NCBI RefSeq assembly: GCF_000425145.1
Contig: NZ_AULF01000013.1
Span: forward strand, 1-64,000
Origin: Pedobacter glucosidilyticus DSM 23534
GTDB taxonomy: Bacteria; Bacteroidota; Bacteroidia; Sphingobacteriales; Sphingobacteriaceae
Length of the DNA: 64,000 nt
Reading direction: 5' to 3'
This document shows positions 53,397 to 64,000 of the stretch, in pieces. A program made the position numbers and the translations under genes. Numbering within the stretch: position 1 is the first letter of the stretch; each line of letters begins with the position of its first letter. The notes beneath the pieces were generated by a model. It did not search any database. It saw nothing but the letters and a program-made list of their open reading frames with translations, and was not told where the DNA came from.

Positions 53397-54113
53397 ATGA
53401 AGTTTCCAAAATTTAAAGATTTAATCATTTTTGAGGATAATGATTTGATAATTGTTAACAAACCTCCATTTTTAGCGTCATTAGATGAAAGAGAAGGTGG
53501 TGATGTAAATTTATTACGATTGGCAAAGCAATACCATGCTGATGCTCAAATATGCCACCGTTTAGATAAGGAAACTTCAGGCTTAATAATCGTTGCTAAA
53601 AATCCTGAAGCTTACAGGCATATTGCTATGCAGTTTGAGCATCGTAAAGTAAAAAAAGTTTACCACGCTATTGTTGATGGAACGCATATTTTTGAAGACT
53701 TACTGATTGATTTACCTATTTTAAATGCAGGAAAAGGCAATGTAATGATTAGCAGAAGCGAGGGTAAAAAAGCCGATACTTATTTTAAATCTCTAAAATA
53801 TTTCAAACATTACACGCTTATAGAAGCCAGACCAGTTACTGGTAGGATGCACCAAATTAGGATACATTTAGCTACTCAAAGAGCATCTATTACAGGCGAC
53901 GATATGTATGGTGGAAAACCTGCTTTCTTATCTAAAATTAAAAGAGGCTACCGTTTAACGGATGAAGAAGAGCAGCCCATCATGAAGAGGTTTGCCTTAC
54001 ATGCAAAAGAATCAACCTTTACTATGCTAAATGGTGAGGAAAGAACTTTTGAAGCTCCATATCCCAAAGATTTTGCTGTTTTATTGAAATTGTTAGAGAA
54101 AAACGACGTTTAA
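53397..54113 (+). CDS. RluA-family pseudouridine synthase
   Basis: A 238-residue RNA-modifying enzyme that isomerises uridine in rRNA or tRNA. The catalytic motif HRLDKETSGL has Asp57; GRMHQIRIHLA and LHA near the end are further family marks. No S4 RNA-binding domain is present, so it is the short RluA-like form. The target RNA position is not predictable. It lies upstream of the thiamine riboswitch and is probably transcribed separately. Confidence 0.9.
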   Translation: MKFPKFKDLIIFEDNDLIIVNKPPFLASLDEREGGDVNLLRLAKQYHADAQICHRLDKETSGLIIVAKNPEAYRHIAMQFEHRKVKKVYHAIVDGTHIFEDLLIDLPILNAGKGNVMISRSEGKKADTYFKSLKYFKHYTLIEARPVTGRMHQIRIHLATQRASITGDDMYGGKPAFLSKIKRGYRLTDEEEQPIMKRFALHAKESTFTMLNGEERTFEAPYPKDFAVLLKLLEKNDV

Positions 54114-54181
54114 TTCTCCAAAATAAATTAGAATTCTAAATTTTTGTTGCATTCTCATAAATAATCCCTAGTTTTAGCGAA

Positions 54182-54259
54182 ACTTTAGGGGTGTCCCGTT
54201 TGCGGGCTGAGATTATACCCTTTGAACCTGATGCAGTTCATACTGCCGAAGGGAAAAGT
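54182..54259 (+). ncRNA. TPP riboswitch (THI element)
   Basis: The conserved THI-box pieces appear in order: GGGGTGT, GGGCTGAGATTATACCC, TTTGAACCTGATGCAGTT, then ATACTGCCGAAGGGAAAAGT. A P1 stem pairs ACTTT with AAAGT. It lies in the 222-bp leader of the thi operon and would lower expression when thiamine diphosphate is plentiful. Confidence 0.95.
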
Positions 54260-54260
54260 G

Positions 54261-54282
54261 AAAAGCTTTCTATAGCTTTTTT
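54261..54282 (+). terminator. Expression-platform terminator of the TPP riboswitch
   Basis: AAAAGCT / AGCTTTT forms a stem with a 6-nt loop followed by more T, directly after the aptamer P1. This is the layout of a ligand-controlled terminator ahead of thiS. Confidence 0.7.
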
Positions 54283-54335
54283 CGTTTGGCTTTCCATAGG
54301 TCATTCCTAAAGTGTGTTTTTAAACTGTTTTAGGA

Positions 54336-56447
<2,112 letters not shown>

Positions 56448-56448
<1 letters not shown>

Positions 56449-57032
56449 TGGAATTAGTAGTTATTTCGAGTCCTATTGAAGTTTATGATGAAATTAATTT
56501 AGTTAAACAATTATTTAATAATGGTTTAACTAAATTTCATTACCGTAAGCCCACGGCAACTCTAGAGCAGTGTAAAGACTTTCTAAATGCTTTTGATAAA
56601 GCTGATTTAGCTAAAATAGCTTTACACCAATTCCATCATTTGGTGAAAGATTTTGATATCAAACATTTGCATTTTAAAGAGCGAGATAGGCATTACAGTA
56701 GCGCTTTAGAACTGGCAAATTTAAAGTTAGAAGGCTTTACTTTAAGCACTTCTATTCATGATGTTAAGGATATTCAGACTTTAGCTCATTTTGATTATGC
56801 TTTTCTTGGGCCTGTTTTTAATAGTATTTCAAAAGTTGGATATGAAAGTACATTGAATGAAACATGGCAAAGGGCTATTAAAAATTCTGACATTCTGCTT
56901 TATGCTATAGGAGGCATTAATAAAGCTAATATTAAACAGATCAATGCTTTAGGATTTAAAGGAGCTGCTGTTTTAGGTGCTATTTGGCAAGCCGTAAATC
57001 CTGTAGAGGAATTTAAACTATTAAAATTATGA
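56448..57032 (+). CDS. tenI: ThiE/TenI-like protein, possible thiazole tautomerase
   Basis: A 194-residue TIM barrel of the ThiE/TenI family. Recognisable parts are LSTSIHDVKDI, FDYAFLGPVFNSISK, AIGGINKANI and GAAVLGAIW. A canonical ThiE is encoded at 57781, and this protein lacks the usual ThiE pyrophosphate and pyrimidine motifs, so TenI-type thiazole tautomerase is more likely. It overlaps the thiC stop by 1 nt and thiD by 4 nt. The assignment to TenI rather than a second ThiE is inference. Confidence 0.7.
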
Positions 57033-57784
57033 TACCTATAACAAGACCATATGTATTAAGTATTGCAGGCTTAGACCCTAGTTCCGGAGCAGGCTTAATA
57101 GCTGATTGTAAAGTTTTTGAGCAATTAAAGGTTTATGGTTTTGGGGTGAGTTCTGCTCTTACCGTACAAGATGAAGCAAATGTATATGAACTCAATTGGC
57201 TTACTAAAAATCAAATTATTAAACAGCTAGAGCCTTTGGTTGCTACATATCCTATCAAAGCCTGTAAAATAGGTATTGTAAAAGATATTAATTTATTACT
57301 GCAAATAGTTGATTTTCTGAAAGATAAACTCCCTCATATAAAGATTATAGTAGACCCAATTCTTAAAAGTTCATCAGGTTTTGATTTTATGAATTATAAT
57401 GATGAACAATTATGGTTTCAACTTTTAACAAAAGTTGAATTAATAACGCCTAATTACATAGAAATGAAAATGCTATCACAAAGTAGAGATGTGTTGGAAG
57501 CAACAAAAGAATGGTCCAGATACGGAAATATTTTATTGAAAGGCGGACATCATGCTGAACATTTAGGTGTTGATTTACTTTTTACAAATCAAGAAGTTAA
57601 GCGCTTTATGCCATCAGAAACTTTAGTTTACCCTAAACATGGTTCTGGCTGTGTTTTGTCTGCCGCAATTACTTCATATTTAGCCTTAGGTTTTTGTTTG
57701 ACTGAATCCTGCGAGTTGGCCAAAACCTATACAGAACAATTTTTAAATAGTGAAAAAGGACTTTTAGGATACCATCATTTATGA
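57029..57784 (+). CDS. thiD: HMP / HMP-phosphate kinase ThiD
   Basis: A 251-residue ribokinase-fold kinase that phosphorylates HMP and HMP-P. The N-terminal SIAGLDPSSGAGLIADCKVF and SALTVQDE are ThiD hallmarks. KHGSGCVLSAAITSYLALG carries the anion-hole and catalytic region; note Ser instead of the commoner Thr in the GTGC-type motif. It overlaps both neighbours by 4 nt. Confidence 0.93.
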   Translation: MIPITRPYVLSIAGLDPSSGAGLIADCKVFEQLKVYGFGVSSALTVQDEANVYELNWLTKNQIIKQLEPLVATYPIKACKIGIVKDINLLLQIVDFLKDKLPHIKIIVDPILKSSSGFDFMNYNDEQLWFQLLTKVELITPNYIEMKMLSQSRDVLEATKEWSRYGNILLKGGHHAEHLGVDLLFTNQEVKRFMPSETLVYPKHGSGCVLSAAITSYLALGFCLTESCELAKTYTEQFLNSEKGLLGYHHL

Positions 57785-58410
57785 TTTCGAAACTACACTA
57801 TATCTCGCAAGGAGAAACTTCTGAAGCACATTTAATGGCTATAGAAAGCGTATTAAAAGCTGGTGCTAAATGGATTCAACTGCGTATGAAAAAGTTTGAT
57901 GAAGCCATGGTTTTGGCTACCGCAAAAGAGGCTAAATCACTTTGTAATACTTATGAAGCAAAGTTAATTATCAATGATTATCCATTGGTAGCCAAGGAAG
58001 TACAGTCTTTTGGTTTACATTTAGGTTTAAATGATATGCCTATTCAAGAGGCTAGGGCAATTGTTGGTCATCAAATGATTATTGGTGGTACAGCTAATAC
58101 TTTTGCTGATGTTGAAAAACGTATTACGGATGGTGCAGACTATATAGGTTTAGGTCCTTACAGATTTACCAAAACTAAAGAAAACTTAAGTCCGGTTTTA
58201 GGTGCACAAGGCTACCGCCACATGATACAAAAGATGAAAGAATATGGTTATAAAACACCAATTATTGCCATAGGAGGTATTGTTAAAACTGATATCCCTG
58301 AGTTGAAACGCAAAGGTGTATATGGGGTTGCGCTATCTGGCGAGTTAACCAATGCCAATAATAAATATCAACTAATTAGTGAAATACATAGCTTATTAGA
58401 AGCAGAATAA
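57781..58410 (+). CDS. thiE: Thiamine-phosphate synthase ThiE
   Basis: A 209-residue TIM barrel that joins HMP-PP with thiazole phosphate. Family marks are WIQLRMKKFDE, LIINDYPLVAKEVQSFGLHLG, GGTANTFADVEKR, ADYIGLGPYRFTKTKENLSPVLG and PIIAIGGI. Start overlaps thiD by 4 nt; the stop is 15 nt before thiG. Confidence 0.92.
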   Translation: MISKLHYISQGETSEAHLMAIESVLKAGAKWIQLRMKKFDEAMVLATAKEAKSLCNTYEAKLIINDYPLVAKEVQSFGLHLGLNDMPIQEARAIVGHQMIIGGTANTFADVEKRITDGADYIGLGPYRFTKTKENLSPVLGAQGYRHMIQKMKEYGYKTPIIAIGGIVKTDIPELKRKGVYGVALSGELTNANNKYQLISEIHSLLEAE

Positions 58411-58425
58411 AATATAAAAACATCT

Positions 58426-59190
58426 ATGTTAAAAATAGCAGATAAAACTTTTAAATCATGTTTATTTACGGGAACTGGTAAATTTGGCTCTGCCAAGTTG
58501 ATGGAAGAAGCTTTATTAGTATCCGAGTCAGAATTGGTAACGGTAGCCTTAAAACGAGTTGATTTACAGCACAAAGAAGATGATATCCTTCAACATTTAA
58601 ATCATCCACATTTAAACTTATTACCTAATACATCGGGTGTTAGAAATGCTAAAGAAGCGGTTTATGCCGCACAACTGGCTCGTGAAGCATTAGAAACCAA
58701 TTGGGTTAAATTAGAAATACATCCTGATCCGAAATATCTGATGCCAGACCCGATAGAAACTTTATTGGCTACTGAAGAACTGGCAAAATTGGGCTTTATA
58801 GTTTTACCTTACATACATGCCGACCCAGTGTTGTGTAAGCGTTTAGAAGATGCAGGTACAGCAGCAGTAATGCCTTTAGGCTCGCCAATTGGTAGTAATA
58901 AAGGCCTAAAAACAATTGATTTTCTGGAGATTATCATCTCGCAAAGTAAAGTCCCTGTAGTTATTGATGCTGGCATTGGAGCACCATCAGATGCAGCAAA
59001 AGCCATGGAAATAGGTGCCGATGCTGTTTTGGTAAACACAGCTATTGCTGTTGCAGGTAATCCTGTAGAGATGGCTAAAGCCTTTAAAATGGCCGTTGAA
59101 GCGGGTAGAAAGGCCTATGAAGCCAAATTAGCAAAAACAGTAAACCATGCAGTTGCAAGTAGTCCATTAACTTCTTTTTTAGATGTCTGA
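58426..59190 (+). CDS. thiG: Thiazole synthase ThiG
   Basis: A 254-residue TIM barrel that builds the thiazole from deoxyxylulose phosphate, dehydroglycine and ThiS-bound sulfur. [16 protein letters not shown] at the start, [31 protein letters not shown] and [32 protein letters not shown] are clear family segments. The 3' end overlaps thiH by 8 nt. Confidence 0.96.
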   Translation: MLKIADKTFKSCLFTGTGKFGSAKLMEEALLVSESELVTVALKRVDLQHKEDDILQHLNHPHLNLLPNTSGVRNAKEAVYAAQLAREALETNWVKLEIHPDPKYLMPDPIETLLATEELAKLGFIVLPYIHADPVLCKRLEDAGTAAVMPLGSPIGSNKGLKTIDFLEIIISQSKVPVVIDAGIGAPSDAAKAMEIGADAVLVNTAIAVAGNPVEMAKAFKMAVEAGRKAYEAKLAKTVNHAVASSPLTSFLDV

Positions 59191-60292
59191 GTTTTTAGAA
59201 ATATTTAAGCAATACCATTGGGATGATGTTAAAGCATCTATCTACAATAAAAACCATATTGATGTTGAAGAGGCTTTACACAACCCCAAAAGAGGTTTAG
59301 AAGACTTTAAAGCCTTGGTTTCGCCAGCAGCATCAGCTTATTTAGAGCCTATGGCACAATTAAGTCATCAGCTTACGCAAAAGCGTTTTGGTAAGACTTT
59401 GCAAATGTATATTCCACTTTATTTATCTAACGAGTGTAATAACATTTGCACTTATTGCGGTTTTAGCCTCGATAATAAAATCAAAAGGAAAACGCTAAGC
59501 CCCTTAGAGATTATGCAGGAGGTAAGTGTTATCAAAAATATGGGGTACGACCATGTTTTACTAGTTACAGGCGAAGCCAACCAAACGGTACATGTAGATT
59601 ATTTTAAAAAGGTTTTAGATTTGATTAGACCTCATTTCTCACATATATCTATGGAAGTACAGCCTTTAGACCAAGAAGATTATGAAGCTTTAATCCCGCT
59701 AGGTTTAAATACTGTTTTGGTTTATCAAGAAACTTATCATCAGGAAGATTACAAAAAACATCACCCGAAAGGGAAAAAATCAAATTTTGAATACCGTTTA
59801 GCAACGCCTGATAGGTTGGGGAGAGCCGGAATCCATAAAATGGGTTTAGGTGTTTTAATTGGATTGGAAGATTGGAGAACAGATTGCTTTTTTACAGCCT
59901 TACATTTGCAATATCTAGAAAAAACCTATTGGCAAACAAAGTACAGCTTATCGTTCCCGCGATTGAGACCTTTTAGTGGTGGTTTAGAACCAAAAGTAGC
60001 CATGAATGATAGAGAATTGGCACAATTAATTTGCGCTTATAGGATTTTTGATGAAGAGGTAGAATTGTCTTTATCTACCAGAGAGTCAGCTTCTTTTAGA
60101 AATCATATCATTAAAATGGGAATTACCTCTATAAGCGCCGGAAGTAAAACCAACCCAGGCGGCTATACCGTAGAGCCAGAATCTTTAGAACAGTTTGAAA
60201 TTAGCGATGATCGTAGTCCGCAAGAAATTGCCCAAATGATAAAAAACAGCGGATATGAGGTTGTTTGGAAAGATTGGGATCAAGTTTTGTAA
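59183..60292 (+). CDS. thiH: 2-iminoacetate (tyrosine lyase) synthase ThiH
   Basis: A 369-residue radical-SAM enzyme making dehydroglycine from tyrosine. The cluster motif is [10 protein letters not shown] (C-x3-C-x2-C), and [14 protein letters not shown] and [10 protein letters not shown] are ThiH signatures. Because ThiH rather than ThiO is used, the pathway does not need oxygen for this step. It overlaps thiG by 8 nt. Confidence 0.95.
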   Translation: MSEFLEIFKQYHWDDVKASIYNKNHIDVEEALHNPKRGLEDFKALVSPAASAYLEPMAQLSHQLTQKRFGKTLQMYIPLYLSNECNNICTYCGFSLDNKIKRKTLSPLEIMQEVSVIKNMGYDHVLLVTGEANQTVHVDYFKKVLDLIRPHFSHISMEVQPLDQEDYEALIPLGLNTVLVYQETYHQEDYKKHHPKGKKSNFEYRLATPDRLGRAGIHKMGLGVLIGLEDWRTDCFFTALHLQYLEKTYWQTKYSLSFPRLRPFSGGLEPKVAMNDRELAQLICAYRIFDEEVELSLSTRESASFRNHIIKMGITSISAGSKTNPGGYTVEPESLEQFEISDDRSPQEIAQMIKNSGYEVVWKDWDQVL

Positions 60293-60318
60293 ATTGCTGA
60301 GCTTTTAAATATGATAAG

Positions 60319-61359
60319 ATGGACTTAAACGAGGCAGAAAAGATAAGATATAACAGGCAACTCATTTTACCTGAGCTAGGTTTATCTGGCCAGAATAAAC
60401 TTAAAAATGCCAAAGTTTTAATGATTGGTGCTGGAGGTTTAGGTTGCCCGGTTTTGCAATATCTGGCTGCAGCAGGAGTAGGGCATATAGGCATTATTGA
60501 CCATGATGTGGTTGATGAAAGTAATCTTCATCGTCAAATTTTATATAACCATTTAGATATAGGTAAAAACAAAGCTTTAGTTGCCCAAGAAAAATTGTCT
60601 TTGTTAAATCCTTTAATCAAAACTGATGCTTATTCCTTTAAGTTAAGTGATGAAAATGCTTCAGAAATTATCCAAAACTATGATTTAATAATTGACGGTT
60701 CTGATAATTTTAAAACTCGGTATTTGGTTAATGATGTTTGTGTTACCTTAAATAAACCGTGGGTATTTGGTTCTATTTTTAAATTTGAAGGTCAGGTTGC
60801 TATTTTTCATCCCGAAAGGGCAAATACTTATCGTGATGTTTACCCAGAAGCTCCAGATGAAAGTACAGTACCCAATTGTGCAGAAATTGGTGTTTTAGGA
60901 GTGCTACCGGGTTTAATAGGTTTGATAATGGCTAATGAAGCTATCAAGTTTATTTGCGATATTGGTGAAACTTTATTGGGTAAATTGTTGGTTTATGATA
61001 CTTTAGAGAATGATTTTAAGATTTATCAACTTACACAACCCAAACTAAAAATAGAAGAAAAACCATTAAAAGCGGATAAAAACGTGGCCACAGAAATAGA
61101 ATTTGACGATTTAGAACAATTAGGAAATTATTATTTATTAGACATAAGAGAAGAGTGGGAGTTTGAAGATTTTAATAAAGGAGGTACCAATATCCCTTTA
61201 AATCTTTTACCTCAGCAATTGCATGTATTAGCAGGAGAGGATAAAATTGTTTGCTGCTGTAATTATGGTAATAAAAGTAAAATAGCAGTAAAACTTATTA
61301 AAGACCAATATCCTTATAAGGAAGTTTATAGCGTAAAAAACGGTATAGAAGAGTGTTAA
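60319..61359 (+). CDS. thiF: ThiF/MoeB-type adenylyltransferase fused to a rhodanese-like domain
   Basis: A 346-residue protein. The E1-like domain has the ATP motif GAGGLGCPVLQYLAAAG (about residues 34-50), HRQILY, and Cys187 in VPNCAEIGVLGVLPG, matching the E. coli ThiF Cys184 region. The zinc-binding CxxC pairs of classical ThiF/MoeB are absent. The C-terminal 80 residues form a rhodanese-like domain whose active loop CNYGNKS places Cys314 at the catalytic position. It would activate ThiS, and the rhodanese part could deliver the sulfur. Last gene of the thi operon; its stop overlaps the converging gene by 4 nt. A role for MoaD is also possible. Confidence 0.85.
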   Translation: MDLNEAEKIRYNRQLILPELGLSGQNKLKNAKVLMIGAGGLGCPVLQYLAAAGVGHIGIIDHDVVDESNLHRQILYNHLDIGKNKALVAQEKLSLLNPLIKTDAYSFKLSDENASEIIQNYDLIIDGSDNFKTRYLVNDVCVTLNKPWVFGSIFKFEGQVAIFHPERANTYRDVYPEAPDESTVPNCAEIGVLGVLPGLIGLIMANEAIKFICDIGETLLGKLLVYDTLENDFKIYQLTQPKLKIEEKPLKADKNVATEIEFDDLEQLGNYYLLDIREEWEFEDFNKGGTNIPLNLLPQQLHVLAGEDKIVCCCNYGNKSKIAVKLIKDQYPYKEVYSVKNGIEEC

Positions 61360-62537
61360 GCTACTTTTCTTTTAGATTTTTCCCATGCAGCAGATTGTTG
61401 GCCTTTAAAATATCTGATAGTGCCTGCCAAGGCTGCATAGTTCATTAAACAAAAATAATAAGGAATAAAAAACAGCTTAATTTTTAGTTTTTTCTGTTCT
61501 AAAAACCAACCCAAAGCTGATGCTGTATAGAAAAGCACTTGCATAAGCAAAATTACTTGGTATAAAAGTAAATCTGGATATTGGTAAACAATTAAACAGT
61601 TTAAAATAAAAGCTACCAACATTAAAGCTGGTGTAACTGCCCATCTCAATACTTTATGACTAATGTATTGAAAAGTTAAAATAGGATTATTAAAAGGATT
61701 AGCAGCCTTTTTTAACCTAAAAATAGATTGAATTCCGCCAGCTACAATTCTAATTTTTCTTTTAAGTTCTTCTGCGGAGTTTTCTGATGCGGTTTCAATA
61801 GCATAAGCCTTTGGCTCATAAGCAATAATATAACCTTGCTCTGCAATGCGCATGGCTATCATGTGGTCGTCTATAATGGTATCGCTTTCTACAGGTTGGT
61901 ATAAAGCAGTTCTGATACTGAATAGCTCTCCAGCTGCGCCAATACTAGAATAAAGCTCGTAATCCCATTTTTTTAAAGCCGATTCATATTTCCAATAAAA
62001 ACCTTCTCCGGCAGCGCTGGCATCAGCTTTTTCATCAACCATAATGCGTTTTTCGCCAGCAACAGCACCAACTTTAGCTAGTTGGTAATGTTTTACAAGT
62101 TCTTTTATCGCCTCGGGATTTAAAAAAGTATTAGCATCCGTGAAAACGGTAATTTCGCCTTTTATGTAGGGGATAGCCCTTTTAATAGCTGCCATTTTTC
62201 CTGCTCTACTATCTTGATGAAGCAGCTCTATATCTTTATACTGACTAATAATTTGCGGTGTTTGGTCTGATGAGCCATCTGTGATAAACAAAATCTGAAA
62301 CTTATTTTTTGGATAATCTATAGCTAAACAGTTTTGTATTTTTTCTTCTATAAAATCTTCCTCGTTAAAAGCAGCTATCAATAAAGTTGTATTTGGTAAA
62401 TGGTTATCTACTAGGTTTTTAATCTCTTTTTTAGGTTTAAAAAGTCTTTTTATTTTTATCAATACAAAAAGTAAAATTCCATAGCCCAAGAAAGCGTAAA
62501 ACACCACAAATAAAGAAAACCAGAAAAAAGCTATCAT
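61356..62537 (-). CDS. Membrane-bound GT2 glycosyltransferase
   Basis: A 393-residue protein with an N-terminal membrane segment, a cytoplasmic GT2 domain (LIAAFNEEDFIEEKI, FITDGSSDQT, VFTDANTFL as the DxD-like site, IDDHMIAMRIAEQG) and about three membrane segments near the C-terminus. The layout resembles the biofilm or capsule-type polymer synthases and related processive enzymes. Its stop overlaps the converging thiF stop by 4 nt. It overlaps the upstream GT2 gene by 4 nt and is translated with it. Sugar and acceptor unknown. Confidence 0.85.
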   Translation of the reverse strand: MIAFFWFSLFVVFYAFLGYGILLFVLIKIKRLFKPKKEIKNLVDNHLPNTTLLIAAFNEEDFIEEKIQNCLAIDYPKNKFQILFITDGSSDQTPQIISQYKDIELLHQDSRAGKMAAIKRAIPYIKGEITVFTDANTFLNPEAIKELVKHYQLAKVGAVAGEKRIMVDEKADASAAGEGFYWKYESALKKWDYELYSSIGAAGELFSIRTALYQPVESDTIIDDHMIAMRIAEQGYIIAYEPKAYAIETASENSAEELKRKIRIVAGGIQSIFRLKKAANPFNNPILTFQYISHKVLRWAVTPALMLVAFILNCLIVYQYPDLLLYQVILLMQVLFYTASALGWFLEQKKLKIKLFFIPYYFCLMNYAALAGTIRYFKGQQSAAWEKSKRKVA

Positions 62538-63454
62538 GAATTTTTAATTTTAAAGCCTAAATTTTTGCTGTTTTTAGGGTTGGTAAAGTTCCATAAAACA
62601 CCTTTTAAAACCCATTTTATTAAATCTTTTCTGCCTTTTAAAAGGTATTGAAGCATCATTCTAGGGCAGGCAATGCTACAATAATAAATACTAAAAGCAA
62701 AAGTGTTTAAAGAGCTAGTATTTTTTCTGATGAAAAGCATCCTGTTTCTTACAGAGAAATAGGTTTTTAATGCGCTCTCTTTGCCAACACTTACTGATTC
62801 TTTATGGTAAATATGTGTTTTTCCGGTAAACCATATTTTTTTACCCATTCTTTTAAACTTCTCGCACCAATCTAATTCTTCGTAATACAAAAAATAATTT
62901 TCATCCATTTGCCCAGCTTTTTGTAAATCGGTTTTACGGCACATTACAGCGGCACCGTGGCAATAACCAGTTTCGTTACTTATTTCTAGGTATTGCCCAT
63001 TATTAGTTTCAAACTGGCCAATACAATCATTTCTGGCAGTTAAATAGTTCAGAGGAGTGAAACCTGCATATTGTATCAGGCTTTTATCTTCATGGTAAAG
63101 AATTAATGGAGATAGTAAGCCAATGTCTGGGTTTTGTTCCAATTCAGAAATCATGGTTTCTATGCAACCCGGGATTATTTCTGTATCATTGTTTAAAAGG
63201 AAGAGATAATCTCCTTTGACAACTTGTAAACCTAAATTGTTACCACCGGCAAAACCAAGGTTTTTTTCTGAGCGTATAAAAACTATTTCTGGGTAATGTT
63301 TAAGAAATGTTTCATGATGATTTTCATCACTGCCATTATCTATCAAAATAACTTCTAAATTAGCAGTTGAATAATGTGCCTTAACTGATTTTAGAAAATC
63401 TATTGTAGCTTGTGGCTGATTATAGTTTACAGTGATGATGGAGACTAAACGCAT
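62534..63454 (-). CDS. GT2 glycosyltransferase, rhamnosyltransferase-like
   Basis: A 306-residue cytoplasmic GT-A enzyme. It opens with SIITVNYNQPQATIDFLKS and ILIDNGSDEN; LLNNDTEI supplies the DxD-like metal site, and NEDENYFLYYEELDW-like residues (MDENYFLYYEELDWC) are typical of the WbbL/rhamnosyltransferase group. It is the first gene of a two-gene minus-strand unit for cell-surface polysaccharide or glycan assembly. Confidence 0.87.
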   Translation of the reverse strand: MRLVSIITVNYNQPQATIDFLKSVKAHYSTANLEVILIDNGSDENHHETFLKHYPEIVFIRSEKNLGFAGGNNLGLQVVKGDYLFLLNNDTEIIPGCIETMISELEQNPDIGLLSPLILYHEDKSLIQYAGFTPLNYLTARNDCIGQFETNNGQYLEISNETGYCHGAAVMCRKTDLQKAGQMDENYFLYYEELDWCEKFKRMGKKIWFTGKTHIYHKESVSVGKESALKTYFSVRNRMLFIRKNTSSLNTFAFSIYYCSIACPRMMLQYLLKGRKDLIKWVLKGVLWNFTNPKNSKNLGFKIKNS

Positions 63455-63499
63455 TGGTTAAAGAGAATAAAAAATATACAGCTTTCAAAATAAAAGATT

Positions 63500-64000
63500 T
63501 TGTCTGACGAAAAAAACATATCCGAGCAATTTAAGGCCTTTAAAGACCTTGAAAACAAAGATTTAAGTTTGGAAACAAAGTTAGATGAGTTAATTCTATT
63601 GCTTGAAAAAAATGAGTTAGATACAGAGAGCATTAAAAAGATGCAACAGAAATTTAACCATGTGGTTAATAAAAAGATTGCGCAGAAAGCTACTATTAAT
63701 GAAATTAAGGATATATCCTTAAAAAATTTAGATCATATAGATAAGTTAAATCAGCTTGAAATTTTATTAAATACAAATCATATAGACTCTAAACAAGCTA
63801 GCAAAATCAAAATAGAAAATGGTCTAGTAAAATTTGTTAAAGTAATTATTGGCTTTTTGATGATTACACTAGGTTTTGCCATGATTATTTTACCTACACC
63901 ACACTCTTTTGAGATGTTTACCATTTTTTGGTTTAACCCAAATGATGGTGTTACCTTAATGGATTTAATTTCTTTGATTATCATTGCTACGGGCGTGTAC
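63500..64000 (+). CDS. Membrane protein of unknown function, N-terminal part (runs off the window)
   Basis: An open frame of 167 codons extends to the right edge. The only start between the in-frame stop at 63491 and the coding region is TTG at 63500; an internal ATG would lose about 45 charged residues. The N-terminal 110 residues are hydrophilic and helical, with many Lys, Glu and Leu. Two membrane segments follow (VKVIIGFLMITLGFAMIIL and LMDLISLIIIATGVY). No family is recognised. It diverges from the GT2 pair across 45 bp. Confidence 0.6.
   Translation, partial: MSDEKNISEQFKAFKDLENKDLSLETKLDELILLLEKNELDTESIKKMQQKFNHVVNKKIAQKATINEIKDISLKNLDHIDKLNQLEILLNTNHIDSKQASKIKIENGLVKFVKVIIGFLMITLGFAMIILPTPHSFEMFTIFWFNPNDGVTLMDLISLIIIATGVY

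Noticed and set aside
54182-54282. Small coding gene in the thi leader
   Set aside because: The stretch is fully explained by a TPP aptamer and its terminator.

Overview
The window looks like chromosomal DNA from a low-GC member of the Bacteroidota, most likely the Sphingobacteriaceae (Pedobacter or a close relative). Evidence: a hybrid two-component system with Reg_prop propellers, FucP-type sugar symporters, a NagB-PIG-L fusion enzyme, a chondroitinase close to Pedobacter heparinus CslA, AT-rich leaders with little Shine-Dalgarno signal, and several TAnnTTTG-type -7 elements. No rRNA, tRNA, CRISPR array or prophage was seen. A transposase fragment runs off the left edge, and a membrane-protein gene runs off the right edge.

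Layout. (1) 1-225: start of a transposase. (2) 468-3541, minus: a compact redox operon of MarR regulator, ferredoxin-NADP reductase, 2Fe-2S ferredoxin and type II NADH dehydrogenase. (3) 3840-8319: first amino-sugar cassette (NagB-PIG-L fusion and symporter on minus, a HGSNAT/NagX-like membrane acetyltransferase divergent on plus). (4) 8511-11171, minus: LacI regulator with KduI and KduD, for the unsaturated uronic acid released by polysaccharide lyases. (5) 11352-19345, plus: second LacI regulator, then a tight operon of N-acetylhexosamine kinase-like protein, a second symporter, a second NagB-PIG-L, GlmM and GalE. (6) 19499-25847: hybrid two-component regulator, GH88 unsaturated glucuronyl hydrolase and an EEP-family hydrolase. 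(7) 25993-32274: two envelope proteins on minus; on plus a Lys/Pro-rich secreted peptide, a predicted beta-barrel, a response regulator, a histidine kinase, a Crp-like regulator and pirin. (8) 32632-40722: sulfatase, chondroitin ABC-type PL8 lyase, sulfatase, chondroitin AC-type PL8 lyase. (9) 41069-53330: five secreted glycosidases (an unassigned alpha-glucuronidase-like protein, an MGH1-like protein, GH28, GH95, GH2-malectin), suggesting a pectin/rhamnogalacturonan-type substrate. (10) 53397-61359: RluA, then a TPP riboswitch and a complete thiS-C-tenI-D-E-G-H-F operon. (11) 61356-63454, minus: two GT2 glycosyltransferases.

Blocks 3 to 8 fit one another as a chondroitin/hyaluronan pathway. 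The regulator would sense oligosaccharide. PL8 lyases and sulfatases would make unsaturated disaccharides, and GH88 would split them into unsaturated uronate (to KduI/KduD) and N-acetylhexosamine. The amino sugar would then pass to the symporters, a 1-kinase, GlmM and a bifunctional NagB-deacetylase. No SusC/SusD pair and no NagA gene is present. The NagA-free route through NahK, GlmM and the PIG-L domain of NagB is the most interesting hypothesis here; it is inference from domains and gene order, not something shown.
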